In this document: positions 5,444 to 12,656 of the stretch, piece after piece
Numbering within the stretch: position 1 is the first letter of the stretch
How the letters are laid out: every line of letters starts with the position of its first letter
Source of the DNA: UBA1858 sp045106935
GTDB taxonomy: Bacteria; Pseudomonadota; Gammaproteobacteria; UBA4575
Length of the DNA stretch: 12,961 nt
Direction of reading: 5' to 3'
Assembly (NCBI GenBank): GCA_045106935.1
Contig: JBGCFN010000050.1
Coordinates: 1 to 12,961 of the forward strand
The notes under the pieces: model-generated
Told to the model about the DNA's origin: nothing
Databases searched by the model: none
The model's input: the letters and a program-made list of their open reading frames with translations, nothing else
Position numbers and translations under genes: made by a program

Positions 5444-6361
5444 ATGGATACTAATACACCACTAAAGTTGATTAAACCTCACGATGAATCCAAGAAATCA
5501 TCATTAACAACACTTGAGTCATCAAATTCAGTATTAAATTATGCGTTAAAATTTCAAAGCCAACCATGCATAGAAACATTGATACAAACTTACAAAGAGT
5601 GCATACAATCAATTCTTAACATTAATGGTATCCGTTATCGCTACCCTTTATTGAACATAACCTACTCAAGAGGGAGCACAGATACTACACAATGTAATTT
5701 CCATTTAAATACTGACGAAGAATTTTGGGGCGATATTACTATCTATAGTAAAGATGCACTCACAGACCATGAAATGAAAAACATAGAACTCATTTCATCA
5801 TTACTCGTACACCCATTAAGATCTGTAATACAACAAAAGTCGTACTCTTTATTGTCTTCCAATGAAGAAACCACAGGTATTGCCAATTCAACACTAGTTG
5901 AACAATTAGTCACACGAGAAGCAAAGTTATCGTATAGAGAAAGAGTGCCAATGTCATTGATATTGCTTGACATTGATCGCTTCCAAAAATTCTCACAATC
6001 TGAAAATTACATTGCTAGAGACGAGATACTTTATAATGTCATGCACGTGATGCGCAACAATATACGTAATACAGACTTACTCTTTCGCTACGACAACAAT
6101 ACTTATTGCTTAATATTAAAAGGTGTTACAGGAAAGAATGCATTCGACATCAGCGAACGATTGCGAAGTGCTATTGATAGCCACAAATTTAAACCAAGCA
6201 ATCATAAGGCCATTCACATTACTGCTAGCGCAGGAATCTCAGAATTATTAGCAACAGATAGTATTGAAAGTATATTCGAACGAACTACTAACGCTATGCA
6301 ACATGCAAAGAAAATGGGGCGCAATCAATCTATTTTAGCCGATGGGACATTCATCAACTAA
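5444..6361 (+). CDS. GAF-like plus degenerate GGDEF protein with retained c-di-GMP I-site (probable c-di-GMP receptor)
   Basis: A 305-residue soluble protein without signal peptide or membrane segment. Residues about 40-130 look like a small sensory domain of GAF type, ending in TDHEMKNIELISSLLVHPLRSVI. This is a weak, pattern-based call. Residues about 155-300 are a GGDEF domain: MSLILLDIDRF at 170-180, the signature region at 208-221, and AMQHAKKMGRN at 284-294. The catalytic GGDEF motif is replaced by DNNTY (217-221), and the usual Asn and Asp after the DIDxF element are missing, so cyclase activity is very unlikely. An RxxD inhibitory-site motif (RNTD, 208-211) is kept exactly five residues before the signature. 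That is the spacing through which PelD-like proteins bind c-di-GMP. The gene stands where flgZ (a PilZ protein) sits in Pseudomonas. The start lacks a good ribosome site, and its stop overlaps that of the convergent cyclase gene. Confidence 0.82.
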   Translation: MDTNTPLKLIKPHDESKKSSLTTLESSNSVLNYALKFQSQPCIETLIQTYKECIQSILNINGIRYRYPLLNITYSRGSTDTTQCNFHLNTDEEFWGDITIYSKDALTDHEMKNIELISSLLVHPLRSVIQQKSYSLLSSNEETTGIANSTLVEQLVTREAKLSYRERVPMSLILLDIDRFQKFSQSENYIARDEILYNVMHVMRNNIRNTDLLFRYDNNTYCLILKGVTGKNAFDISERLRSAIDSHKFKPSNHKAIHITASAGISELLATDSIESIFERTTNAMQHAKKMGRNQSILADGTFIN

Positions 6362-7662
6362 GCGACGTTCAGTATTTCTACACGATCCCGACCACTATGC
6401 TTAGCACGATATAACGCTTTATCTGCACGTTCAAATAGCGCTGTTGGTGTATCTTTACCGGCAAATGTGGCAACACCACATGAAATTGTGACATGCAAAG
6501 CTTGTCTTTTATAGGTAAATTCTGTTTCTGAAATCACTTGCCGAATCCTTTCAGCTAATTGCGCGCCCTCTTCAAGAGTTTTGTCCGCTAGCAACATAAC
6601 AAATTCTTCACCACCGAATCTTGCTAACATATCGCCCTTGCGCACACCTGCTTCTAGCTTTCTTGCCACTGACTGCAACACCTTATCACCCGCTGCATGT
6701 CCATGACGGTCATTAATCGTCTTAAAGTGATCAATATCCCACACTAACATAGTACTGTGTGTTTTCTCTTGCTCCCACTTCATCCATGCTTTTTCTAATG
6801 CTTGAACATAGGCAGCACGATTATACAGCCCCGTTAAAGGGTCGGTAATTGCCTCCATATGTTTTTTATGGATTGTCTGTTCTAAATCTTTAGCATGATC
6901 TTCTAATAATTTAATTTTATTGCTCATGCCTGCAATTTTATTCTCAAGAATTTGTGTCTCACTCTCTTCAGCTTCTACTTCTTCAATTACTTTTGTTTGT
7001 ATTACAGAAACTATCTTGTTGAGATTAATTTTTAATGATTCCAAATCATTAGAATTTTTTAATGTATCATCTAATTGTTGAATACCATATTCAAAAGATC
7101 GATTTATACTACCTTTCTTGGATTCACGTGAAAAATATTCATCTTTGGTTTCACTTATTTCAGCATAGATCGATTGAAGCTTTTCTGCGATCGTCAATAA
7201 ATACCCATGCACCTCCTCATGATCTTCACTCAGACTAGCTGAATATTCAACAAGCAAATTTTTAGTCTTTTGTGTGCACGCTAGAATATCTTTATCCGCA
7301 TCAAGTTGCTGTTTAATCTTGTTAGCAGTGTCTACATAGTCACCACTATATTCAATACCAATCAATAACTCTCGAAGTAAACGACGCCATTGCTTAATAG
7401 CTTTAGCATCGAGTGATGATGCTTGCAAGCTTGCACTAATCGATTGGAAAAAATCTCCAAGATACGCCAACACTTCATTCCTAGAAAATGCATCACTGAT
7501 CTCACGCTCAACCAGGAGAAATTCCTCTAACTTCTTCTCATCAGATACACTTTGATACTCCTCCAACCTATTCTGCAATGAAGTTAGAGGGCTGATTTGT
7601 TGAATTTCTTGCAAATCTGCAAATTTATTTTTTTTAAATAATTTTAATATCACTTCAAACAT
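6358..7662 (-). CDS. Diguanylate cyclase (GGDEF domain), cytoplasmic
   Basis: A 434-residue protein with no membrane segment. Residues 1-265 are a charged, largely helical N-terminal region, with likely coiled coil around 225-268 leading directly into the catalytic domain. The GGDEF domain begins at DPLTGLYNR (274-282). It has the metal-binding WDIDHFKTIND segment (308-318), an intact GGEEF active site (350-354) and an RKGD inhibitory site (341-344) five residues upstream. The fold ends with ADKALYRAKHSGRDRV. All residues needed to make c-di-GMP from two GTP appear present, with product inhibition. It follows the FMN-binding glutamate-synthase-like gene by 50 bases on the same strand without a visible terminator, so it may share that gene's sigma-28 promoter. 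I do not recognise the N-terminal region or assign a gene name. Confidence 0.92.
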   Translation of the reverse strand: MFEVILKLFKKNKFADLQEIQQISPLTSLQNRLEEYQSVSDEKKLEEFLLVEREISDAFSRNEVLAYLGDFFQSISASLQASSLDAKAIKQWRRLLRELLIGIEYSGDYVDTANKIKQQLDADKDILACTQKTKNLLVEYSASLSEDHEEVHGYLLTIAEKLQSIYAEISETKDEYFSRESKKGSINRSFEYGIQQLDDTLKNSNDLESLKINLNKIVSVIQTKVIEEVEAEESETQILENKIAGMSNKIKLLEDHAKDLEQTIHKKHMEAITDPLTGLYNRAAYVQALEKAWMKWEQEKTHSTMLVWDIDHFKTINDRHGHAAGDKVLQSVARKLEAGVRKGDMLARFGGEEFVMLLADKTLEEGAQLAERIRQVISETEFTYKRQALHVTISCGVATFAGKDTPTALFERADKALYRAKHSGRDRVEILNVA

Positions 7663-7712
7663 GACTATTTAGACTACCTACTGAACTAATTACCCGTTTT
7701 TCTCAAAATATT

Positions 7713-9320
7713 TTAAGATGCTTGCGAATTTTCAGATTTTTCAATTACATCATCTGCATCTAATGCAGCATGCTCTTTTGCTGACCAAGGTCGTGTAGAC
7801 CAATCTCTGCGTTCAGCCTCAAACAATGGCTCACTACTCGGATACAATTTATCCAACGGCACTGACAAACCATCGCCTTGAATGACACGCGCATGATGCC
7901 TTTGCAAATCTCTAAAATGATTAACACCACATGAATGAGCGATCATACCCACTTCATAAACCATATTTTTTACGTAATCAGCTACTCGATCAGCTTTCAC
8001 CATTGGGTCAAGGCCTCGCTGCAATTTTTTATCATGGGTAGTAATACCAGTTGGACATGAGTTTTTATTGCATTGCAATGCTTGTATACACCCCAAAGAA
8101 AACATAAAGCCACGTGCAGATGTAATAAAATCAGTACCCACACATAAAGCCCAGGCGACATCTGCAGGGTTTATTAATTTCCCTGACGATATCACTTTAA
8201 TTCGATCACGCAATCCATACTCATTTAATTTATTCACTACAATAGGCAAACTTTCATGTAAAGGCAGCCCCATATCATCTAGCAATGGTAATGGTGCTGC
8301 ACCTGTGCCCCCATCTGCACTATCGACCGTAATAAAATCTGGAGCAGATTCTTCTCCTCGTCGAATAATGGCACTGAACAAATGATCCAACCAACTTTCG
8401 GAACCGATTACCGCTTTAAACCCAACAGGCTTTCCTGTCACATCTCTAACATGGTTGATCATATCTAGCAGATCATCATCACACTTTATCTCTGGATGAC
8501 GGTTTGGACTTATCGAATCAGTCCCAACTGGGATGCCTCTGATATCAGCCACTTCTTGAGAAACCTTATCAGCAGGAAGAATCCCACCCTTTCCAGGCTT
8601 ACCACCTTGGCTGAGTTTAATTTCAAACATTCTTAATTGATGATGAGCAGCAACTTCTTTTAATTTTTCGTCACTTAGTTTTCCTGTTTCAGGATCACGA
8701 ACACCATATTTAGCTGTGCCAATTTGAAATACGATGTCACAACCACTAGATAGGTGATAAGGCGAGAGTCCTCCTTCACCAGTGTTCATCCAACATTCAG
8801 CTTTTTTTGCACCAAGGCCCAATGCGAGCACCGCCGGTTTTGACAACGCGCCATAACTCATCCCAGATATATTAAATATTGAGCGAGTTACATAAGGTTT
8901 TTTAGCATATGGACCAATCGTATCGTAGTCTGGACTTGTCGCATCTTCAGACATTGTAGGATAAGGACAATTGGCAAATAATACTGTACCGGGTTTTTTT
9001 AAGTCTCGAGTTGAACCAAATGCCGCAGTATTAGAGATATTTTTTGCTGCGCGATAAACCCATGAACGTTGCGCTCGATTAAATGGTAACTCCTCACGGT
9101 CCATGGCAAAAAAGTATTGTCTGAAAAATTCTCCAAGATATTCAAACAAATAGCGAAACCTTCCAATCACCGGATAGTTTCGTCGAATTGCTTGTTTAGT
9201 TTGAGTTACATCTATTACATACAAAACAGCCACGGCAACCACCGCCGCTACCAGTGCTACTGCAAGTGATACTTGTACAAAAGACTTTATCGTCGATGAC
9301 ACTGAGAGTATGTATTCCAT
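7713..9320 (-). CDS. Membrane-anchored FMN-binding glutamate synthase family protein
   Basis: A 535-residue protein. Residues about 16-37 form one hydrophobic N-terminal segment, probably a membrane anchor. The rest matches the FMN/Fe-S synthase domain of GltB (glutamate synthase large subunit): GMSYGALSKPAV (153-164), TGEGGLSPYH, QGGKPGKGG (238-246), TVDSADGGTGAAP (331-343), SSGKLINPADVAWAL, and the cysteine cluster C411-x5-C417-x4-C422, which matches the 3Fe-4S ligands of GltB. The N-terminal glutaminase domain and C-terminal GXGXG domain of full GltB are absent, so it cannot act alone as a classic glutamine-dependent GOGAT. The substrate of these stand-alone proteins is not established as far as I know. 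An AGGA ribosome site lies 5 bases before the ATG. A strong sigma-28 promoter match lies about 37-63 bases upstream. Confidence 0.93.
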   Translation of the reverse strand: MEYILSVSSTIKSFVQVSLAVALVAAVVAVAVLYVIDVTQTKQAIRRNYPVIGRFRYLFEYLGEFFRQYFFAMDREELPFNRAQRSWVYRAAKNISNTAAFGSTRDLKKPGTVLFANCPYPTMSEDATSPDYDTIGPYAKKPYVTRSIFNISGMSYGALSKPAVLALGLGAKKAECWMNTGEGGLSPYHLSSGCDIVFQIGTAKYGVRDPETGKLSDEKLKEVAAHHQLRMFEIKLSQGGKPGKGGILPADKVSQEVADIRGIPVGTDSISPNRHPEIKCDDDLLDMINHVRDVTGKPVGFKAVIGSESWLDHLFSAIIRRGEESAPDFITVDSADGGTGAAPLPLLDDMGLPLHESLPIVVNKLNEYGLRDRIKVISSGKLINPADVAWALCVGTDFITSARGFMFSLGCIQALQCNKNSCPTGITTHDKKLQRGLDPMVKADRVADYVKNMVYEVGMIAHSCGVNHFRDLQRHHARVIQGDGLSVPLDKLYPSSEPLFEAERRDWSTRPWSAKEHAALDADDVIEKSENSQAS

Positions 9321-9321
9321 A

Positions 9322-9358
9322 AATATCCTAAAAAAATTAATCAGGTTGTCAGGATATT
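9322..9358 (-). repeat. 8-bp inverted repeat spanning the start site and ribosome site of the glutamate-synthase-like gene
   Basis: AATATCCT (9322-9329) and AGGATATT (9351-9358) are exact reverse complements separated by 21 bases. In the minus-strand transcript the downstream arm contains the AGGA ribosome site of the gene at 9320. The upstream arm overlaps the end of the -10 box and the expected start site. It could be an operator, or a hairpin that forms only on transcripts beginning farther upstream. Confidence 0.4.
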
Positions 9359-9383
9359 ATCGGCGGAATTTGAATTTGCTTTA
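9357..9383 (-). promoter_or_regulatory. Sigma-28 (FliA) promoter for the glutamate-synthase-like gene
   Basis: The minus strand reads TAAAGCAA, an 11-base spacer, then GCCGATAA. The -10 box is a perfect FliA match and TAAAG is intact. Both elements are identical to those of the sigma-28 site pointing at flgA, while the spacers differ. Transcription would start near 9350, about 30 bases before the ATG. The site lies in the 103-base gap after the HDOD gene, so it is not inside coding sequence. Confidence 0.82.
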
Positions 9384-9423
9384 CTTGATTTTATGACCAC
9401 ACATCGAATCTAAAAGGTAAGAT

Positions 9424-10251
9424 TTAGCCCAAAGGATCTATTATTTCCATATTTGTACTTAACAAAAAATGACTGTAATGAAATAACTGGTGGCTTGCAT
9501 TTTTATCAATTTCAACTACTTGTTGCGAAAAATCATAGCCTGCGCGATGCATACTAATACCAACAAAGTCACATAAGTCTTGCAAGGCATTTTCAAACTG
9601 TTTTGTAGCAAATCCTAATTCAAAACAAGACACTAGGTTATAGACAATAATACTCAGTTTTAGACGCTCTGATACCAATGAATGATCATGAACTTGTTGA
9701 ATGCTGTCAGGTAACAAGCCGATATCACTCTGGGAGAATCGATATAGCATTTGGCTAGACTCTATTGAATTAACATCAAGTGAATTTCTAGTTATCTCTG
9801 CATTGGCTAAACATTCAAACATATCACTGATGCCTGTAAACATAGATGCACAAAACATTTCCTCAGATGAGGTTTGCCCCATATACTTCCCCCAAAATTG
9901 AGTCAGGTGTGCAGCGATATAAGTACGACTTTTAATTAATTCAAAAGCGATTAAATTATTTGGATTCAAGTCGACTTCACTGACGGACTTTATCGACATT
10001 AAAGCGTTCTTTAATGGTTCAAGACCCACTAAGTTGATCGCAGCGGATAAGGTATTCACCACTGGGCTATTTCGTTTAACAAAAGTCTCATTAACAAGAA
10101 ACAAGATGTTTCCTAGAGTCACTGGATCTTGTTTAGCTATTTTTGTTATATCGCGTAAGTCTACATCTTCCTGATTAAAGAAGTTACGTAAATCATCCAC
10201 CACCATATTAGAGCTTGGCATAGTTTTAAAGTTGATGGATTGCCCATGCAT
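9424..10251 (-). CDS. HDOD-domain protein, third gene of the stator operon
   Basis: A 275-residue protein without membrane segments. Residues about 8-90 resemble the first half of an HDOD domain: MPSSNMVVDDLRNFF, then DLRDITKIAKQDPVTLGNILFLVN, then NTLSAAINLVGLEPLKNALMSI. The remainder is helical with no clear catalytic motif, as expected for HDOD proteins, which lack most HD metal ligands. HDOD proteins are found in signalling pathways (chemotaxis, c-di-GMP, motility), but the function of this one is unknown. It starts 12 bases after the pomB stop with an AGGTGA ribosome site in that gap, so it is almost certainly co-transcribed with pomAB. Its predicted product may therefore act on motor or chemotaxis control. 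This last step is inference from position. Confidence 0.78.
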   Translation of the reverse strand: MHGQSINFKTMPSSNMVVDDLRNFFNQEDVDLRDITKIAKQDPVTLGNILFLVNETFVKRNSPVVNTLSAAINLVGLEPLKNALMSIKSVSEVDLNPNNLIAFELIKSRTYIAAHLTQFWGKYMGQTSSEEMFCASMFTGISDMFECLANAEITRNSLDVNSIESSQMLYRFSQSDIGLLPDSIQQVHDHSLVSERLKLSIIVYNLVSCFELGFATKQFENALQDLCDFVGISMHRAGYDFSQQVVEIDKNASHQLFHYSHFLLSTNMEIIDPLG

Positions 10252-10263
10252 TGGGTCACCTAT

Positions 10264-11184
10264 TCATCCACTTTCAGGTAATACGACGTCACCTACCACT
10301 TGATCAACCTGGTCAATACTAAAGTTATTATGCAGTTCATCAAACAAATGATTATTCCCGACAATAACTATCTCTACACGTCGATTTCGTGCTTTATTTT
10401 CTTGACTATCATTAGGTACAAGTGGCTTGGTTTCAGCGTGCGCCCTCATTTGAACTCTGTAAGGATCAACACGGCCTTTCTTCGTTAAATGATGAACCAC
10501 ATTTGCGGCTCGGGCAGCAGATAGCTCCCAATTTGAACGATATTCATAAGTACTGATTGGAACGTTATCTGAGTGACCAGCAACAATAATATTTCCATCA
10601 ATTTTGTTAAGTGACTCTGATACTCTATCAACAATCTGGAAAGAAGTAGATTTCAATTTTGCTTCACCCGAGTTAAATGTACTCTTTTCTTTCAAACGCA
10701 CGGTAATCTCTGCTTCTGACCATTCCACTTCAAGCATGCCTGTTTCGATTTCTTCCTTTAAATCTTCAACTAATTTCTCTGCTTCTTCTCTAACACTTTC
10801 AACTGCAGCCGTATACATTCTTTCAGCGAGACTTTTCTGATCACCCTCATTACCTTCAGAAAACTCTAAGTTATCTTTAGTATCATCTGTAGTATCCTGC
10901 TCAACAATCTGAAATGGAGTAGGCTGAGGAATACCAGGAGAAAACTCTTGCGCGATAATGCTCGTACCCTTAGGAATATCATCTGCTTTAATTTCCCTCT
11001 GAACACCAAAAGCCATCTTCATAGATCCTGACAACTGCTTAAATTTCTGTGCATCCATCTCCGAAAATGCAAGCAATAATACAAAGAAACACATCAATAA
11101 TGACATCAGGTCAGCAAAGGTCATTACCCATGCCGGGGCACCCGCTTCTCCTTCTTCACTTGAGGATTGCTCTTCGTCACTCAT
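10264..11184 (-). CDS. pomB: Sodium-type flagellar stator protein PomB (MotB family)
   Basis: A 306-residue protein. A short acidic cytoplasmic tail is followed by one membrane segment, WVMTFADLMSLLMCFFVLLLAF (19-40), with the ion-binding aspartate at D25. The sequence TFADLMSLLMCFFVLLL and the following SEMDAQKFKQLSGSMKMAFG are close to Vibrio PomB as I remember it, which favours sodium over proton use. Residues about 70-160 are an acidic linker including a plug-like region. Residues about 160-275 are an OmpA-type peptidoglycan-binding domain (GHSDN 203-207, NWELSAARA 218-226, NRRVEI 267-272). PomB anchors the stator to the cell wall and carries ions with PomA. It starts 6 bases after pomA, so translation is probably coupled. 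Confidence 0.95.
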   Translation of the reverse strand: MSDEEQSSSEEGEAGAPAWVMTFADLMSLLMCFFVLLLAFSEMDAQKFKQLSGSMKMAFGVQREIKADDIPKGTSIIAQEFSPGIPQPTPFQIVEQDTTDDTKDNLEFSEGNEGDQKSLAERMYTAAVESVREEAEKLVEDLKEEIETGMLEVEWSEAEITVRLKEKSTFNSGEAKLKSTSFQIVDRVSESLNKIDGNIIVAGHSDNVPISTYEYRSNWELSAARAANVVHHLTKKGRVDPYRVQMRAHAETKPLVPNDSQENKARNRRVEIVIVGNNHLFDELHNNFSIDQVDQVVGDVVLPESG

Positions 11185-11190
11185 GCTTCT

Positions 11191-11952
11191 CTACTCTTTT
11201 TTCTCAATCAGGCGTTTGCCTTCAGGCAAAAACGTTAACAATATTTGTTCTACCACTTTAGGGTTGATACCTGCTTGTATTGAGGAGATAGATTCTAATA
11301 TCAGATTCTTATTGAGCTTTTCTTCTACACTAATTTTTTTTAATTTATCTGCTATTGGTAATGCAATTGCATTAGCTATTATTGCACCATACAAAGTAGT
11401 TAATAGTGCAACTGCCATTGCTGGTCCAATCGCTTTTGGATCATCCATAGCCGACAACATCGCTACCAAACCAATTAACGTCCCGATCATTCCCATAGCT
11501 GGGGCAGCATCACCTATAGATTTAAACATTTGAATGCCATCAGTATGTCTATCTATGGTTAAGTTAATATCTTTACTTAACATTTTTTGCACTACTTCCG
11601 GAGCATGACCATCAATACATAAATTAATGCCTCTCTCCAAAAAAGGATGACCAATCTCCCGACCCTCTAACGCAAGAATGCCTTCTTTTCTCGCCACGTT
11701 TGCCAGTTCTACTGCCTCTTCAATCAGCTCATGAGGATTAACGCTTTTATGAACGACTGATTTTAAACCCACTTTAAATGAACCAAAAAATTGGCCTAAT
11801 GAAATTCTCGCCAGAGTCGCAGCAAATGTTCCACCTACAACTACCACGACAGAGGGTATATTGACGAATGTACTAAATTCTCCTCCTAAAAGTATCGCAA
11901 TAACGATTACGATTAGCGCGCCTATCAGGCCAATCAGTGTCGCTAAATCCAT
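11191..11952 (-). CDS. pomA: Sodium-type flagellar stator protein PomA (MotA family)
   Basis: A 253-residue inner-membrane protein with four hydrophobic segments, beginning MDLATLIGLIGALIVI, the PomA-type start. The cytoplasmic loop keeps R88, K89 and E96, residues that in Vibrio PomA contact FliG. The third and fourth segments (GDAAPAMGMIGTLIGLVAMLS and GPAMAVALLTTLYGA) keep P151, T158 and T186. The two threonines are linked to sodium use in PomA. Sequence and length therefore point to PomA rather than a proton-type MotA of about 285-295 residues. PomA forms the ion channel and torque generator with PomB. A strong AGGAGG ribosome site precedes the ATG at 11952. Two sigma-28 promoter matches lie upstream. 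Confidence 0.95.
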   Translation of the reverse strand: MDLATLIGLIGALIVIVIAILLGGEFSTFVNIPSVVVVVGGTFAATLARISLGQFFGSFKVGLKSVVHKSVNPHELIEEAVELANVARKEGILALEGREIGHPFLERGINLCIDGHAPEVVQKMLSKDINLTIDRHTDGIQMFKSIGDAAPAMGMIGTLIGLVAMLSAMDDPKAIGPAMAVALLTTLYGAIIANAIALPIADKLKKISVEEKLNKNLILESISSIQAGINPKVVEQILLTFLPEGKRLIEKKE

Positions 11953-12041
11953 TATTTCTTATCCTCCTACATGAACATTGATATCACAGCAATTGCCTGA
12001 CACAGAAATACATATATTTTTGATTAATTTGGCTATAGGGT

Positions 12042-12068
12042 TTATCGGCAAAAATACTGAAATCTGTA
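12042..12068 (-). promoter_or_regulatory. Sigma-28 (FliA) promoter for pomAB, proximal
   Basis: The minus strand reads TACAGATT, an 11-base spacer, then GCCGATAA: 6 of 8 for the -35 and 8 of 8 for the -10 FliA consensus. Transcription would start near 12035, about 80 bases before pomA. FliA control of stator genes is usual in flagellated Gammaproteobacteria. Confidence 0.82.
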
Positions 12069-12083
12069 TATAGAAATAATCGG

Positions 12084-12614
12084 TTGAAGATCACCGATAA
12101 AGTGAATGTATTGACTCAAAACAGGCTTTTCTTCTTAGTAACTCAGACTAAATTGAATATCTATTCCTTATCGGCGAAGATAGTGAAAACTAAACCTCAA
12201 TCCTTAATGTATATGGAAAGTTCAGCTGGAAATATAAGAGACTTATATGCTTTATTGAGTCTTTGCAACCCAGATTTAATAAGTCCATTCAGGTCTAAAA
12301 TTGCTAAGCAACATATAGTGTCTGCAAAATTAGTTGCCGCCCATCACATAGAAGCCACTACGATACTCACGGCTGTAGACAATAAGGAATATGTGTTTCC
12401 ATTAAATCTACATTCACGAATTTATCAAAGTAAGGGAGATTGGGTTTGGGTTTCTCAAATTCAAGTGATTTACCCATCCGATACAATTATCTCTATGCCT
12501 ATTAATCCGCGAGTCATTGATATTCCATACACAGGAAGCAGTGTTTGTGCGCACTGGTTATTTAAAAACATTAATAAAGAGCTCACTGAAGCATTGAGCA
12601 AAAGAATACAATAA
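12084..12614 (+). CDS. Hypothetical protein, unrecognised
   Basis: I do not recognise this 176-residue product. It has no clear signal peptide or membrane segment and no catalytic motif that I can identify. The middle (residues about 74-140, including AKQHIVSAKLVAAHH, KEYVFPLNLHSRIYQ and GDWVWVSQIQVIYPSD) alternates in a beta-strand-like way. The C-terminus (HWLFKNINKELTEALSKR) looks like an amphipathic helix. The reading frame begins with TTG at 12084 and has no convincing ribosome site. In-frame ATGs at 12207 and 12213 would shorten it by more than 40 residues and would place the distal pomA promoter outside the coding region. It diverges from pomA and converges on the small helix-turn-helix gene. 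The length of the open frame and its protein-like composition support a real gene, but its start is uncertain. Confidence 0.6.
   Translation: MKITDKVNVLTQNRLFFLVTQTKLNIYSLSAKIVKTKPQSLMYMESSAGNIRDLYALLSLCNPDLISPFRSKIAKQHIVSAKLVAAHHIEATTILTAVDNKEYVFPLNLHSRIYQSKGDWVWVSQIQVIYPSDTIISMPINPRVIDIPYTGSSVCAHWLFKNINKELTEALSKRIQ
12168..12194 (-). promoter_or_regulatory. Second sigma-28 promoter match upstream of pomAB, distal
   Basis: The minus strand reads TTTAGTTT, an 11-base spacer, then GCCGATAA: 6 of 8 and 8 of 8 against the FliA consensus. It lies 126 bases upstream of the proximal pomA promoter and points the same way. It falls inside the 5' part of the plus-strand ORF 12084-12614 if that ORF begins at its TTG. 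If the true start is farther downstream, the promoter would be intergenic. Confidence 0.55.
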
Positions 12615-12656
12615 CTATTAAATTCCACTGATTAAGCGGTTGGCCACAGGCATCGA

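Noticed and set aside
5444..6361. Degenerate GGDEF gene as a pseudogene
   Set aside because: The frame is full length with no frameshift or internal stop, and the I-site is kept, which points to a changed function rather than decay.
9718..9725. GCCGATAT on the plus strand inside the HDOD gene
   Set aside because: No matching -35 element at the 11-base spacing, and no plus-strand gene downstream.
10264..11952. Proton-type MotA/MotB
   Set aside because: Length, N-terminus and key residues fit the PomA/PomB type. Ion use itself cannot be proven from sequence.
12074..12100. ACCGATAA on the plus strand as a sigma-28 promoter for the 12084 ORF
   Set aside because: The -35 element matches only 3 of 8 positions.
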